Shown: positions 48,007 to 60,639 of the stretch, one piece after another
How the letters are laid out: every line of letters starts with the position of its first letter
How positions within the stretch are numbered: position 1 is the stretch's first letter
Assembly (NCBI GenBank): GCA_018894105.1
Contig: CM032133.1
Coordinates: forward strand, 16,568,501-16,632,500
DNA length: 64,000 bases
Source: Jacaranda mimosifolia
Taxonomy: Eukaryota > Streptophyta > Magnoliopsida > Lamiales > Bignoniaceae
Reading direction: 5' to 3'
Notes under the pieces: generated by a model
Database searches by the model: none
Seen by the model: the letters and a program-made list of their open reading frames with translations, nothing else
What the model was told of the DNA's origin: nothing
Translations under genes and position numbers: made by a program

Positions 48007-49681
48007 TAGTAGTGGCAAATGGGTGGGTTGGGTTCAAAATGGGTTTATGTTTATGGGTTAAAAATGAGTTGTGTTGAAAACAGGTTGGGTCGGGTTTGGA
48101 CAGGTTCAATACCAAAAAAGAAGAAAAATGTAATATTTTTATCTAAATACATTGTTATATTATTTTATTAAACTATAATCTTTTTATCTTTATTTGACGT
48201 ATGTTAATTAATTATTATTAAATCCTTATTAATCACGTAAAATCAAATCAAATTAAGTAAACTTATAATTTACTTATTATTTTATAATGTTTATATTTTT
48301 TCTTTAATACAAAATAACAATCTTGCTTAATGAATAAAACATAACTAGTTAAAATATTTTAAATTTTTAGTACAAAATGTTTACATTGTATCCAACAAAT
48401 TAATTTTTTTTAAAAAATAAAAAAATATAAAAATAAAAAGAGGAATTTTGAGTTGAACATGATGATGACTAAAGATTTTGGATATGTAGCATTTTGAAAC
48501 ATAAATTTATTTTTTTGAAATTAAATAAAGTAATAGTTATATGTGGATGCTTATGTCTAATTTTTTATTTTATTTTGTTTAATTTCTCTTAAATTATGTT
48601 GAATATTTAGTGTGAAAAAATTTATTTTTACTTGGATTTGAAGCATGAAGCGGATAATCACTTAAATTAATATTAAATATTCTTTTAATAAAATTATTCA
48701 TCCATAGCTGACTAATTATGAAATAGTACTTTTTTTTTAAAGAACAACTTTAAAATGAGTAAAAATAAAAAAAGTTTTCAAATAATAATTTTCCTATATT
48801 TTTGAAAATTTTATGTTTTATTAATACTAAAATATTATATATAGTTATAAAATTAAATATAATTATGGCGTCACTATGACGTTACATCAATCGAACCGAT
48901 CGAACCAATAACCAGTAACATCATCGATTTGTTGTCCAGTCAAATTTTGAAAACATTGGTGATTTCTTACACCAAGATCCTATGATTTATTTATTCATTT
49001 ATTTAGATTGTTAAACATGGTAACTGTAATATAATTTGTGCGAGTCAGGTGTCAACTCAGGCTTTGACCTTGAGCTGTCTCTGTAGGATTCAATTGAAAA
49101 AAGAAAAAAGAAAAAAGAAAAAAAGAAAAAAAGAAAAAGAAGACGAAAATGTTTCAAAGCTTTTTACTTTTGAATTAGTGAAATTTCATTACATTTTTTC
49201 CGTTTATGTATATCATTAATTATTTATTTGCACCCATCCAAATTTTCAACCAAGTGTATTTTTCTCAACAACATCTAATTAGGATAATTTAGGGGTAAAA
49301 TAAAAAATTCAATAACATTTTTTGCTAATGTAATTATTTTTTGTTTAAAAATCCTAATAGGAAGAAATTTTTTCATAAATATAGAAAATTTAAATTAAAT
49401 ATTCTTGAGATTATGAGAAAAAAAAAGAGAGAATAAAGTAGTTGGCAATTTAATGGGGGAATAGGAGAATGAAAGGATAATTTTGGGACTGAAATTGGGT
49501 TGAATTATTTAGAAACTACATTCAACCTATTTTAGACCGATTTACATTTAAAATCCATTTCAACCTATTAAAACCCAACCCATATCCAACCTACTAAGAC
49601 CCAACCCAACCCAACCCAAACACAACTCAAAACTAAGTTGATTGGATTGGAACCACGGGTTTAAACCCAATTTGCCCCCTA
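48007..49681. mobile_element. hAT-like non-autonomous transposon, 1675 bp
   Basis: Ends TAGTAGTGGCAAATGGGTGG and, inward from the right, TAGGGGGCAAATTGGG. Flanks GTTTTGAC and ATTTGGAC agree at 6 of 8 positions, consistent with an aged 8 bp duplication. Subterminal regions hold repeated GGGTTGGGT / AACCCAACCC words in opposite orientation, as in the 8944 element. The interior is AT-rich without transposase. Confidence 0.75.
49096..49142. repeat. (GAAAAA)n purine tract
   Basis: About six to seven GAAAAA-type units inside the hAT-like element. Confidence 0.85.
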
Positions 49682-49689
49682 ATTTGGAC

Positions 49690-50102
49690 ACATGAGAACT
49701 TGGTAATATACTCACAATATAGTTATAAATATTTATGAATGGTTAGTCTAGGATTTCACATATATATATATATATATTTATATCTATTTACCCTACATTA
49801 TGTGCTTGTGGGATAGCCTATGATAGGTCAACCCACCTTTGATTTGAAATTTGTAATTTCTAACAAGATGGTCTCCCATTATGATGTAAGCGAGTGATTT
49901 GAAATTGAACTCGGGTAATTTGAAATTGGACTCTCATATTTATAGTGTTGATAAACTAATGAAAAGTATAAGGTGTATCCAAAAAAATATATATTTATTT
50001 TTTTAAGAAACTCATTGATATAAATATATAAGTAATAAATACAAAATCAAGGAATATGAAAAGATAATATACATAAACAAAAAAATGTTAGATTAAGTGT
50101 AG
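49690..50102. other. AT-rich spacer
   Basis: Contains a short (TA)n run near 49762; nothing else recognised. Confidence 0.5.
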
Positions 50103-50111
50103 TTTAATTTG

Positions 50112-50424
50112 GGGTAAATTGAAAAACTAGGACCGTAAAAATAGCCAATTCGCAATATATAACCAAAATTTGAAGTGGTATTAAAGTAGGATCAAAACTC
50201 ATTAAAATTCGAAAAAAAGGACAGTAGTGATTACTTGTGTGACACCTGTGCTAGTGTTCCACGTATGTGCCACGCAACCAATCACCGATGCTGACATTAT
50301 TTTTCGATGGTTGTTGTTCTTTTTTTATTTTTAGTGAGTTTTGATTTTACTTTAATACCACCCCAAATTTCGATCCTAAAATGCAAAATGGCCATAGCTA
50401 TGATCCTAGTTTTGAAATCTCCCT
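50112..50424. mobile_element. MULE-type MITE, 313 bp
   Basis: A perfect 9 bp direct repeat TTTAATTTG flanks it (50103-50111 and 50425-50433). Inverted arms of about 110 bp share AAAACTAGGA, ATAGCxA and GGTGGTATTAAAGTA, then ATCAAAACTCA. The short middle holds CACGTATGTGCCACGC. Non-coding. Confidence 0.85.
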
Positions 50425-50433
50425 TTTAATTTG

Positions 50434-51020
50434 TTTATTTCTAAGCTTGCATGGGGTTAGGGGAAGGACATGCATCATATTAGAATTTTCTTTTTTTCTA
50501 CGGTTGGAGAAATGGAGGGGGTGATGAGAAGTGAATGTAAGAACTTTTAAAGACTTTTCCTTGATTTCATACGCTCTTAGCCTTACTAGGATTTTCATGT
50601 CATGGATGAAACATGTCTTTGGCATCAATGGAATGTTTAAAGGAAAGATAAATAGTAATTGACTATTAAATATATTTCTAACTTAACAGAAAAATTAAAA
50701 AAACAAAGAAAGAAAAACTTTTGCAAAATGGTTCAAATGTTAGGTGATGGCATAAAACATAAACTTCAGTATAGTTGCGTGTGTAAAAAATTTTAAACTT
50801 CAGAATTGATAGAAGAAGATAGTATGTGCATGATTTTTTTTCCCCCCAATTTTCATTCTACTATATCTAACTTTATATTTATTATTGTTATTTCCACTGT
50901 CAATTCAATTCATACAATTCATGGGCTTCTAAGGATCAATCTATTATTATGTAATTATCAGTAAACTTTTATTATAGTATAGAAAAAATTTGCGAAAAAA
51001 AATACATTACACTTAAAAAG
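50434..51020. other. AT-rich spacer
   Basis: No gene recognised; the minus-strand frame 50628-50398 overlaps the MITE edge and looks accidental. Confidence 0.45.
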
Positions 51021-51029
51021 TATTTATGC

Positions 51030-51255
51030 ATGCTGGGAGCGTGTGTGGTGGCCGCTAGTACTATTTTGTAGTTTGTATCCTTCCAATAGACTATCATAAT
51101 ATATCATGATAGTAGGTACCAACTTATGCCAACTTGGAAGGTTGATATATTTGATAAAGTAAACACATTAACCTACCAATTATCTGAGATTCTATTTGTG
51201 ATAATAATTCACCGTTGATTCTTACTTAAATTTAAACTATTAGTGTTTTAACAGG
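51030..51255 (-). pseudogene. Copia pol fragment distal to the CACTA insertion
   Basis: The minus strand resumes with PVKTLIV then GELLSQIESQIIGRLMCLL, matching the copia stretch after the RT that leads to RNase H. It continues the fragment on the other side of the CACTA element (53057-53520). Confidence 0.6.
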
Positions 51256-53056
51256 TACTACTAGAAAAACTACTTTTTACAATGGAATTTTGCAATGGAA
51301 AATGTTTGTCGCAAATTGCAACGGATTTTGTGCTGGAAAACCGTCACAAAAATATTCGTCGCAAAGTGACAACTTTTGAACTAATTGACTTTGGCCTTTT
51401 GCAATGGAAAAAATCCATCGCAAAAAAAATATTAAAAAATATTTTGCGATGGAAATTTTCCTCGCAAATGAGAAGATTAGTTATAGATTCAGAATCCGTC
51501 GCTAGTGTTTAAATATTAGAAAATAAATCAGAAAATTTTACAATGGAAAACAATCCATCGAACTTTAGATTTTGCGATGGATTTTTCTGTTGCAAAATTG
51601 AAAAAGAAAAAACAAATAAAATCATTTGCAATGAAATTTGAGTTAAATTTTACATTATATTTTTTCATCGCAAAAATTGAAAAAGATTTTTTTTTGAAAT
51701 AGGCGGGAGGGGGAAAATAAACCCTAATTCCCCCACCCGCACAATCTTGGAACTCCCTATTGTTTCTTCAGGTAAGTCCCCCCAACTTTAATTTTCTTTA
51801 TTAAATGTACCGGTCGGCTAGACCAACTGTTGGTTGCAACTCAGTTGGGTCGTGCATGACCAGTAGGTGGTCACTGCTGGCGGCGGCAGGCCACGTCTGG
51901 CCTTTTTTTTTTTGATAATTTGTTTTAATATTAAATAATATTAATAATTTTTGTTTAATAATTTTTAGGTTTGTGGAGCTCATTTTTTGCATTATCCCCA
52001 CTAAAGTAAGGTATTTTTTTTAATTATGATTTATTATGTTAGTTAAATTTGATTTATGTATTAGTTAAACTCAAATAATGATTTATGTATTAGTAAGGTA
52101 ATTTGATTTAACACATATAATGATTTATGTATTAGTTGAAATTTGAGTTAAATTTTACATTATATTTGCTATATTATGTTAGATTTGTGTTTTTCATGTG
52201 AATTAAAAATTCTATTAGAGTTTTGATTGAGTTAAATTTTATGTTAGTAAATATTGTTTATGGAATTATGATTTATGGATAAATATGTAAACTTGTAAGA
52301 AAATTTTAAATCAATTATTACTTTGTAAATTATAATATATGTTTTGCTTTGTATTGCTTGAAGACATATATTGAATTTTTTTGAATCACTATGTGTAATT
52401 ATATGCAATAATGTGATCGAATACTTTAAATATTTATTTGCGTTGAATTCTATAGTTCATTTAAAGTGAAACATTGATGTTGTAACATTTGCCTAATGAC
52501 ATAGGATATCTCGACTGTGGTGGATATTTTTCGTGAGTGTCGAGATTTTTGGAGTATTTCGAGGTAAGTTTACATACTTTCTTAGGAGAATACATTAGAA
52601 TTCTTTAGAGTTGGTGGAATTAGGAAGGAGGATGAGATGTTGAGAGAAGAGGTTGAGCCTTCTCATTTGTTGCTGATTGGTTTTCACCATTTGCATGATG
52701 ATGATGGATATAAGGGGGAGTATTTATTTGCCATTATGGGCTTACGGATATTATTAGTTGTTTTCAATTGAAATAGTACTTCTCATTTTGTTAAGTCTAG
52801 TTTTTTTGGGCAATTTGGATTTCTTATTTTAGGAAAATATGCTGCGAAATAATATAAAAATAAAAAATATTTTACAACGGACAAAACTTTCGCAAACTAT
52901 ATTTTGCAACGGAAAAAGTCCATCGAAAATTGCGACAAATAATTCTGTCAAAAATCCGTTGCAAAAAAAGGCATCGCAAAATCTTGTGACCAAGGTTTTT
53001 GCAACGAATTTTGACTGTCGCGAATTCTATTGCAAAAAACAGTTTTTTTAGTAGTG
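51256..53056. mobile_element. CACTA (En/Spm-type) non-autonomous transposon, 1.8 kb
   Basis: Ends TACTACTAGAAAAACT (first base changed from C) and, inward from the right, CACTACTAAAAAAACTG. Flanking triplets are AGG and TGG, an imperfect 3 bp duplication. Both subterminal 300 bp zones are packed with TTTTGCAATGGA / TCCATCGCAAAA-type words in both orientations, the transposase-binding repeats seen in this superfamily. The interior is AT-rich with no transposase. Confidence 0.85.
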
Positions 53057-53520
53057 TGGGGGACTATCATATGACTTAAAAGTTTTAGAATTTTATAAAT
53101 ATAATGAGCCTATGTTAAAATAAGCCATTATGATGTCTCGATTATTGTAATCCCTAATATGACATCCACTACTACCCATATCTTTTATATTGAAATGCTT
53201 CCTCGACATCTTCTTAGGAGTCATGATGATATCTTGATTACTTCTCATTTTTAACGTGTCATAAACATATAGACAGTGCTATGAAAATTTTATTTGGTGT
53301 CCTTTTTACGTATATGCATTTGTCCTACTCATTGAGCTTGAAGCCACTTGACAACATTGTCTTGTCAAAATTTTTTATGCCACTGCTTCAGAGTTTATTT
53401 AAGTTCTTATAATAACTTTAACAAGTTTATACACCTTTTTCTCTTGTTTAGAAACAACAAGCCCTTCAAGTTGTTCCCTGCATATTTCGTCATCTACTTT
53501 AGATATGAAAAAACCGTGAA
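53057..53520 (-). pseudogene. Copia reverse transcriptase fragment interrupted by CACTA
   Basis: The minus strand reads SKVDDEICREQLEGLVVSKQ then EKKVYKLVKV, and after frameshifts CLYVYDTLKMRSN (the Y-x-DD box appears as YVYD) and NIKDMGSSGCHI. This is the RT segment from the finger-palm junction to the thumb. It ends exactly at the CACTA end. Confidence 0.78.
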
Positions 53521-54490
53521 GTATTCATACCTTAATAATTAACATTTCAAGTCATCAAGTATTATAAAATTGTTACTATGATATCTATTTTATGAACGAG
53601 ATCATATTAAAAGTTTTTATATCTAAAAAATCATTTTTTTTATGAATCATATTAAAAAATATTTTTGGGGTTGCAAAAAAAATGGAGTATGGGTCCTTTC
53701 CATAAATTAATGAAGTATTGGACCTATGCTCCTACGACACGCTTGGTTAAAGTTAGAGTTCAAATTGAAAAAATGATTGCTTCAATGCCTTTTTAATTTT
53801 GGGAGTTGGTTTTTATATAAATTAAGTCTTGTGTGGGTATTTATCAAAAAAAAAAAAAAAAATCTTTTCTGGGTTTTGACCAACTTGGGTTGGGAATCCA
53901 TCTTGATTGGGCTTAATTTGGTAGACCCAATGACCCATTTTTTATTTAATTAATTTGACTTCTTAGTTAATTTTTGCTTTTTTGTCCTTAACATCTTAAT
54001 TTGGCATATCATCAAAAGCCCTACTTTCAATCTAAAACTTATATTTTTAAAATTTAAAGTATAACTTTATTGTTAATTTTAGTTTTCCTTACCATAGTAA
54101 TTAATTTTATTATTAGGTTGTTTCAACTTACCTCTAATATGATTTTAATTTATTTTGATAACTAATTAATTAAATAATTGATAAATTTATATTCATTCCT
54201 CGTAGGAGGTAGCACCTTACTAGCAAGTTGCATCATCTAAAGGACTTTGCAATTTGATATCGCTTAATGCTTGACTAGTTTCCTTTGGTGCCAAGATGAG
54301 ATTGAAAATAAGTTTTTTTCAACTTTTTTTTTTTCTCACTTCTTCCCTTTACTCAGATTTACTAACATCTTTGAGAGATTTACTTTTAGAGAGTATAAAC
54401 TTAAGAGAGAGACGTCTAAACTTGAGAGTATGATATGGGGTAGCAAGATCGATTAAGAGACATAGCCATAGTTAAATTCCAAAGACGATG
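53521..54490. other. AT-rich spacer
   Basis: Non-coding; poly(A) at 53849-53864. No structure recognised. Confidence 0.45.
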
Positions 54491-54539
54491 TAGAGGTCGG
54501 CAATAGCCAATGGCAAGGGGCTGGTTAAGAGGTTGCTTT

Positions 54540-55560
54540 CAAACATCAGTCGCTTATGGCGTTACCAGCCCCAAGGTGAGCACATGTGGGACACTTGTGT
54601 GTAGGGTGGTTGCTTGGGTGGGTGGCCTCATTGGGGGTGGATGCTCAGGCAAGCACTTTTCTAGACTGCTTTTCCACCAGGGTCCTTGCTACCTTGGGAG
54701 GTTGCCGAGATATTAAATTGGCTAGTATTTGGGAGGGGTCCCCCTTGTGGTGTCACAATATTTTTAGAGTCTGCAAGCCCTTCTCTAGGTGCATCTCACA
54801 GTCCAATTTTAGGTTATAGAGTTGAGCATCATGAGCACTTTCGTTAGTCCTAAGTTATTGAATGGTCTTCTTTGTTAGAGTTGGTATCTGATTCAGAGTC
54901 TAAGTCTGGAGATAAGGACTCTTCCGAGGAGGGGTTCGAGGACAATCTTGTTGTAGATGGAAGGCTTAGTGGTATAAGTAGTTTGTCTTGTTTGTTTAGT
55001 TTGGAGGAGTTAGAACTTTTGAGATGTAGGGTTTGTCTTACATATAAGTTTGAGTTCGTCCTCTCTTCTTCAGGAGATCGTATTATGTCACTCCCTCTGG
55101 GGTACTTCATTATTCTTAGTGGGTTCTAGTATTAGGTTTTCCCTTTTCCTTGATCCTTTGTTGTTAGAGGTAGTTGGAAACTATGGAATATGCCCCAAAC
55201 TTATTTGCGAACGTTATAGGTTTCTATTTGCCTTGGGAAGTTAGGTCTTCCAATTTATTTAGGTAGCTTTCACACTGTTTTCCTAGTGAGAAAAATTCTG
55301 AATGAGGTATTTCTTCACTTTTCTCCTAGACCAAGTTATAGGTTTTTGAGTGGATTGTCGTGTTTTTGAGGGCCTTGGAAGGATTGTTTTTTCTTTGTGA
55401 GAGATGAGGGTTGGGGGTCCCCCATGTTTAGAGCAATTCACTTTCTTTGACATTTTTGTGAAAAGTTCATCAAGACATTTGACAACGCTTTGATGAGGCT
55501 GGGTTGTTTGCCTCTACCTTTGATGTTATTTATATATTTCCTTCTAGTACTTTGTTGATT
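54540..55560 (+). pseudogene. Second copy of the gag-only gypsy-type family, N-terminal part
   Basis: Plus strand: SDSESKSGDKDSSEEGFEDN near 54890-54950, then LEELELLRCRVCLTYKFEFV and LSSSGDRIMSLPLGYFIIL, followed by a broken W/F-rich stretch. It aligns with the minus-strand protein at 41289-40800 (shared KDSS.EGFED, EL...R.GV..., Y.F.LPS..DR...PLP). The upstream DNA is also shared: TGTGGTGTCACAATATTTTT at 54755 matches the reverse complement near 41265. Confidence 0.6.
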
Positions 55561-55617
55561 TTACTTAGCTGATCCTTATCACTGCCAATAAGGACTAAAA
55601 TATCCTCCAAACACTAG

Positions 55618-57166
55618 GGGCTTATTCTCTTATGTTTTGGTCATTTTCTACAAAATTTTTTGGGGGAACGGGTTTTTGGAAGAAAATTTGGAGAATGTCC
55701 CAAGCGTTTCTTTTTGTTTTGGGAAAATATGGAAAATAAATTGAAAATGAGTTGTTTGTTTCTTTATGATTTGGGAGCAGACAAATTTTACTGTTGATAT
55801 CAAATCAATTGCTTTTTTATTGGGTTTGTAAAGTAAAAGTGATTTTTTTTATGTAATATATTAATATATGTATGTATATTATAGTTGGATGGTGTGTGTG
55901 TGTGTGTGTAATGATTGATATATTGTTGTAATAAAATGATATGTAATTAATTCAATTGATGCTTTATTTTAAAATTTATATTTTTATGAATTTATTAATA
56001 AATATTAATTATTTATGAATTTATAATTATATCTTAATTATAAAAAATTGGCTAATATCATAATTGTTTATATCAGTTTATATAAACAAATTTAATTATT
56101 GTACATTAATTATAAACTAATTATTATTTTTCTTAAAATATAATTATTTGACTATTTCTTATTTACAATTTATGTATAAATAAAACTTAGTTATTTATTT
56201 AAATAATATATATATATATATATAGGACTTAATAACAATTCATCAAACTAAAAAAATAAATAATTTTATAATATATGAAACTAAATCATCTTAAATTATT
56301 TATGAAACAAATAAGTGTAATATTCAATTATATGTGAAATATGAAACATAATTAATATTTACATAATAAGTTATTTAAATAATTAAATAAATAAATTTAA
56401 TTAATTTAATGAGTTATTTGTTTACTTTAACTCATTATTTAATTGATATATTATTTAATAAATAAATTACTTAGTAACAATAAAAAAAAAATTTACTTAA
56501 TTTTTATTAATTTTCTTGATAACTATTTTAATTATATTGATATTAATTTATTAAACTTAATAGATTATTAAATAAATATCACACTACATTTAATTTTTTA
56601 TAATAATTTTAAATAATTATGAATATTAATATTTAATGAAGATTAATTTTTTGAAAAGATTAATTTATTTATTATATCAAATTAAAATATTTTAAATTAT
56701 TTATTGAATGAATAAATATAATATTTAATTAATGCATTAAATATTAAATATAACTAATACATTATTTAATTAATAAGTAATTTAATTAACTTAACATGTT
56801 ATTTAGTAAATAAATTATTTATTAAATTTAATTAATTTTCTTGACGATTATTTTACTTAAATTTGTAAACATAAGTTTTAGAATTTTTTTAGTAAAATTT
56901 TTATATTTTCATATATGTAAATATATATGTATATGTATATGAGTGAAATAAGATAATGATAAATGAATGAATGATGTGAAAGATGGAGTGAAAAAATAAG
57001 GAGTAGGTGTACTTTTTAGGGTGTAGGGTTTTTTTGAGTGAATTGTTAGGGGTTTTTTGGTTAAAATATTATAGTATTTTGGGAGAAAGATTGGAGAATG
57101 TGCATGTATTTTGAAATTTTTTTGGGAGTTGAAAAAAATTTCCCCAAAACATAGGAGAACAAGCCC
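55618..57166. mobile_element. Tourist-like non-autonomous element, 1549 bp
   Basis: Ends GGGCTTATTCTCTTATGTTT and, inward from the right, GGGCTTGTTCTCCTATGTTT; TAG flanks both sides (55615-55617, 57167-57169). The right-hand 200 bp matches the 300 bp MITE at 5069. The 1.2 kb interior is extremely AT-rich with a (TG)n tract at 55892-55909. Confidence 0.8.
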
Positions 57167-57169
57167 TAG

Positions 57170-58283
57170 ATGACTGACTTTGAGCTCTTCTCTATAACCA
57201 CTAGCAGTCGAATAATTAAGATGTCAAACCCTCAGCAGCGCCTTGCTCGTAAATCCCTATAGCTAAATTAAATGAGGGAAGCATTGGTAGAGTAGCATTG
57301 TCTGTTCGCCCTACTACAAGGGAAGAAACCCGTTAGAGCACCATTAACGTCAACCGAGGTTCTCAAAGTTGATAAGCAGATGAATTTAATGTCTCCATTT
57401 TTACCTCACCCATTTTTGTTCACAATGCACAACTAAAGGACTAATTCAAAAAGTATATGAGGTTTCTCCAAGTAGAATTTGCAGAATGCAACAACATCCA
57501 TACTCGATTCAAATTAATCAGATAATTAATTTATTTATATAGATCAACAATTAATCTTCCCTATGATGACAAAAAATTGAGATTCAACACCTGAACACCA
57601 TTCCCTAAAATGCTTTTAAGCTTAAAATTTTGCAATTTCTTTTCAGAAACTATCCAAAGCTAGATTGATGTAAAAGTTAAATGTCTGGTACCCCACCATT
57701 CTAAGAGATTATTGCCAAAACTAATTTTAGGCCCTAGTTTCATAAAAATTGCAATTGTAACAAAGAAATCCATGTCAGACCATTTGTTGTAGAAGCTTAT
57801 TATCACTAGAGGACATTGGAGTGAGCAATATCTTGTATACAGTAAAAACCTCAAGAAGTTATAAAATTCCACAGCTTCAACAACAAGCCTCTCTACTTAG
57901 TTTCTGAAGGCAAATTAAGACAAAAATCTTATAGCATGAATTTTACCTGATCTTGCCCTTACCTTATATTTCTAGAAATTTTAGGGTATATTCCCTAGTA
58001 GATCATCACAATGTGAATATTTGGTGCTATAGTCACCATCTTGAACTCTATGGTCCTGAATTTATGACTCAATCTTCAGAGGCATTGCCATTTCCCTCCC
58101 TTTTCTCTCAAAGTGTTGTAGGTTAGTAGTTTCTCCAGCATCACATCCATCTTTCAGAACTCCTTTGTGTTCCATTTTGTTAATTGTTATTTAAGCATCT
58201 GAATAGCATTGCCACTCTAAGATCTATGAACACCGATAAACTTTCCAACCTGAAGTTGTTTCTCAAACATTCCACAATATCAC
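57170..58283. other. Unrecognised, mostly non-coding stretch
   Basis: Minus-strand frames such as 57872-57660 have a normal-looking composition (W, F, G rich) but no family resemblance. It could be a decayed gene or retrotransposon part. Confidence 0.4.
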
Positions 58284-58444
58284 TATTGAGATATATTTTG
58301 ATTTATTCTAATTTATCTTATAGTTAGAAAAACTTATCTTGAAGATCTTAGCATATCTTTTGTACCTAACCTACTCTCATTTATCCTATAAATATGAGAT
58401 AGGTTCTATTCAATAAAATTAACAATTATCTTTTCTTGTTCACA
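58284..58444 (+). repeat. Ty1/copia 5' LTR, ~160 bp
   Basis: Ends ...TTCTTGTTCACA immediately before a primer-binding site, and carries TATAAATATGAGATAGG and then CAATAAAAT as promoter and poly(A) signals. The first base pair is degenerate (TATTGAGATAT), so the start is approximate. Confidence 0.7.
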
Positions 58445-58458
58445 TGGTATCGAGCAGG
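58445..58458 (+). other. Copia primer-binding site (initiator-tRNA-Met type)
   Basis: TGGTATCGAGCAGG right after the LTR; the usual copia site is TGGTATCAGAGC, here with a one-base loss. Confidence 0.75.
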
Positions 58459-58470
58459 TTCATATTTATT

Positions 58471-58499
58471 GAAGAAGAAGAAGAAGAAGAAGAAGAAAG
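58471..58499. repeat. (GAA)n microsatellite
   Basis: About nine GAA units just after the copia PBS. Confidence 0.95.
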
Positions 58500-59089
58500 T
58501 TTTCTGTCCAAACCCTAGCAACCACCCAACCCTAGCGGTCCCTGACTTACTTGCCCAACCCTAGTCGCCATTGCGCAACCCCAATTGCCATCTTTCCCAC
58601 CACCAAACCTAGCCTCACTGAACCATAGTCGTCGCATCCTCTACCCATACTTGCTATACCTTCCAACGCACGCTAGATCTATGTGTGTGATAGCTGCAAG
58701 TCGCCTGTCCATTTGCACCATGAGCGAACCTCCTTTATGCACGCTAGACGATTTTGATGTTTGGTTTACCCTTTTTCTTTTACTGTGCTGTTGTTCTAGT
58801 GATATTTTGTTGGTCGTTATGCTACTGCTCACATGCTCTTGGTGCTAATGATATTTGTTGATGTTTTTTGGCCTATTATGCTACCCCTCTGATATGCTCC
58901 TGGTTTGATGCTTCAATTTTATGCCCCCCCTTTTTTTTTCTCCCTATTTTATCTTTTGTCAGGGCGTCATTTATGAAACAAAGGCTCCCTTGGGTAATAA
59001 AATTAATTGGTCAAGCTTATATGTTGTGGTCTCAAGCTTTCAAACTTTTCATAGTTCTTAAAATAAATTATTTCAAATTATTTTTGGCC

Positions 59090-59395
59090 CACCGGATTCT
59101 AATGATGCTACTTATGATGACATGAAATAAGCTAATTATTCTACTTTGACAGGGATTCTCAATAGCTTGAAAGATTTAGTAAGTGCTAATATTATGTTCT
59201 TCACTTTTGCTAAGGAGATGTGTGATGCATTACATGATATGTACTCGTAAGAGAAAAATATGTCTCGTGTGTTTAAGCTATATGAGAAACTTTTTTCTGT
59301 TAAGCAGGATGGTGTTCTATAACTGATTACTTTGCATCACTTAAAGGAGCTGCAAATGAAATTTTACTATACTATTCCTTGGCTTGATGAATTGA
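59090..59395 (+). pseudogene. Ty1/copia gag fragment
   Basis: Plus strand: ILNSLKDLVSANIMFFTFAK, EMCDALHDMYS, stop, EKNMSRVFKLYEKLFSVKQD and YFASLKGAANEI across frame changes, the UBN2-type copia gag. It breaks off after WLDELIK where gypsy LTR sequence begins, so another insertion cut it. Confidence 0.78.
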
Positions 59396-60176
59396 TCAAA
59401 ACCCCTCAACCAATTTCAGCTTTCGCCACTACCTCATCAAGTAATTTAGCCAAAAATCGTCAGCCCACCACCCAATGTCACCGCTTGCCACCACCTTCAA
59501 TTTCTCCATCTCTGGTGGTTGAAAATAAAATCTAGAACCTCCACAACATTTCTCTCAGTGAGCCCATTAAAATCCCTCCATCAATTTTGGGTTTTCATTG
59601 TCGGAACCACCAAACCCGTCACCACTACCGCTTTACTCTACCACCCACTTTTATCCTTTGAGTTATCATTGTTTTAGGATGTTTTGTGTATGTCGTGCTT
59701 GTGAGGATGTAATGAATGCGTCTCTGGTAGTACTTTTCAAATTTTTGGCCAAGATTCAGAGGTTAAATAAGCAGCTGAATACTGGGCTCTTTTTCGAGAA
59801 TTAGAATCAGTTTTGGCATATATATATCTAAACTAATTTCTAGGCCATTTAGCTAGATCAAAAAAATTATCCACCGCCTTTAATTTGGTCCATCAATTTT
59901 TGAACCACCTTAAATTTGACCACATAATTTCAATAAGCCCCCCAAACTTCTGTCTTTCCTACATTGACCCTATATGGGTTTGTATGTTTGACAATTAAAC
60001 TCAGTTTTCATAATTTTCTAGTCCTCCTATTTTCATTATATCACCCAAAGACCCTAATTAATCTAAGTTTAATTTTAATTAAGGCCCATCTTTTGTTTCT
60101 ATTATTTTATTCCAAAAATTAATTAATTAAATTCTTATTTTTACCAAAATGTGTATTTAAGAATTAAGGTGTCACA
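59396..60176 (-). repeat. 3' LTR of a pol-less gypsy remnant
   Basis: On the minus strand it starts TGTGACACCTTAATTC directly after a polypurine tract and runs to about 59393 (near TGATCAAAACC on plus), where copia gag resumes. The inner edge is well supported by the tract; the outer edge is inferred from the break in copia coding. Confidence 0.6.
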
Positions 60177-60177
60177 A

Positions 60178-60200
60178 CTCTCTCCCCCTTAAAGAATTTG
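60178..60200 (-). other. Polypurine tract
   Basis: Minus strand CTTTAAGGGGGAGAGAGTTG immediately precedes the LTR start TGTGACACC, as needed for plus-strand priming. Confidence 0.7.
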
Positions 60201-60639
60201 GTCCCTAGATTCTCTTCTATTGTTTGATGAGATTCACAATGTTGTTATTGGTTATCCTCCCATCCTAAGGTAATTTGTTTGGCTGCTTTTCCTAATCCCG
60301 AGTGATGTTTGTTCTGCTAATAGTTTGAGAATTTCCTTTCCTTAGGTTTCCCAACATTTCCATCCTTACTGGGGCATTTGGTGTCTTCTCATGTTTTAGG
60401 ATTTTCTCTTAGTCTTTGTGATTGAGCTAATTAGAAATAGATCAAACTATTTCAAAAATGAGTCCAAACCACTCTTTATATGTTTATAACATCACCCAGT
60501 ACTTTACTCTTCTATACCTTATCGACAAACTTTATGTACTTCATTACATATCACATCCACACTTAGAAGATCTTCTATTTTTACACTGATAGGGCATGAG
60601 TTTAAGGGTTCAGATCATATACCTTTAACTATCTATTTT

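Noticed and set aside
58585..59125. Plus-strand frames of 85-87 codons after the copia PBS
   Set aside because: They fall in the leader or gag N-terminal region of the copia remnant and do not match gag; the gag match starts near 59090.
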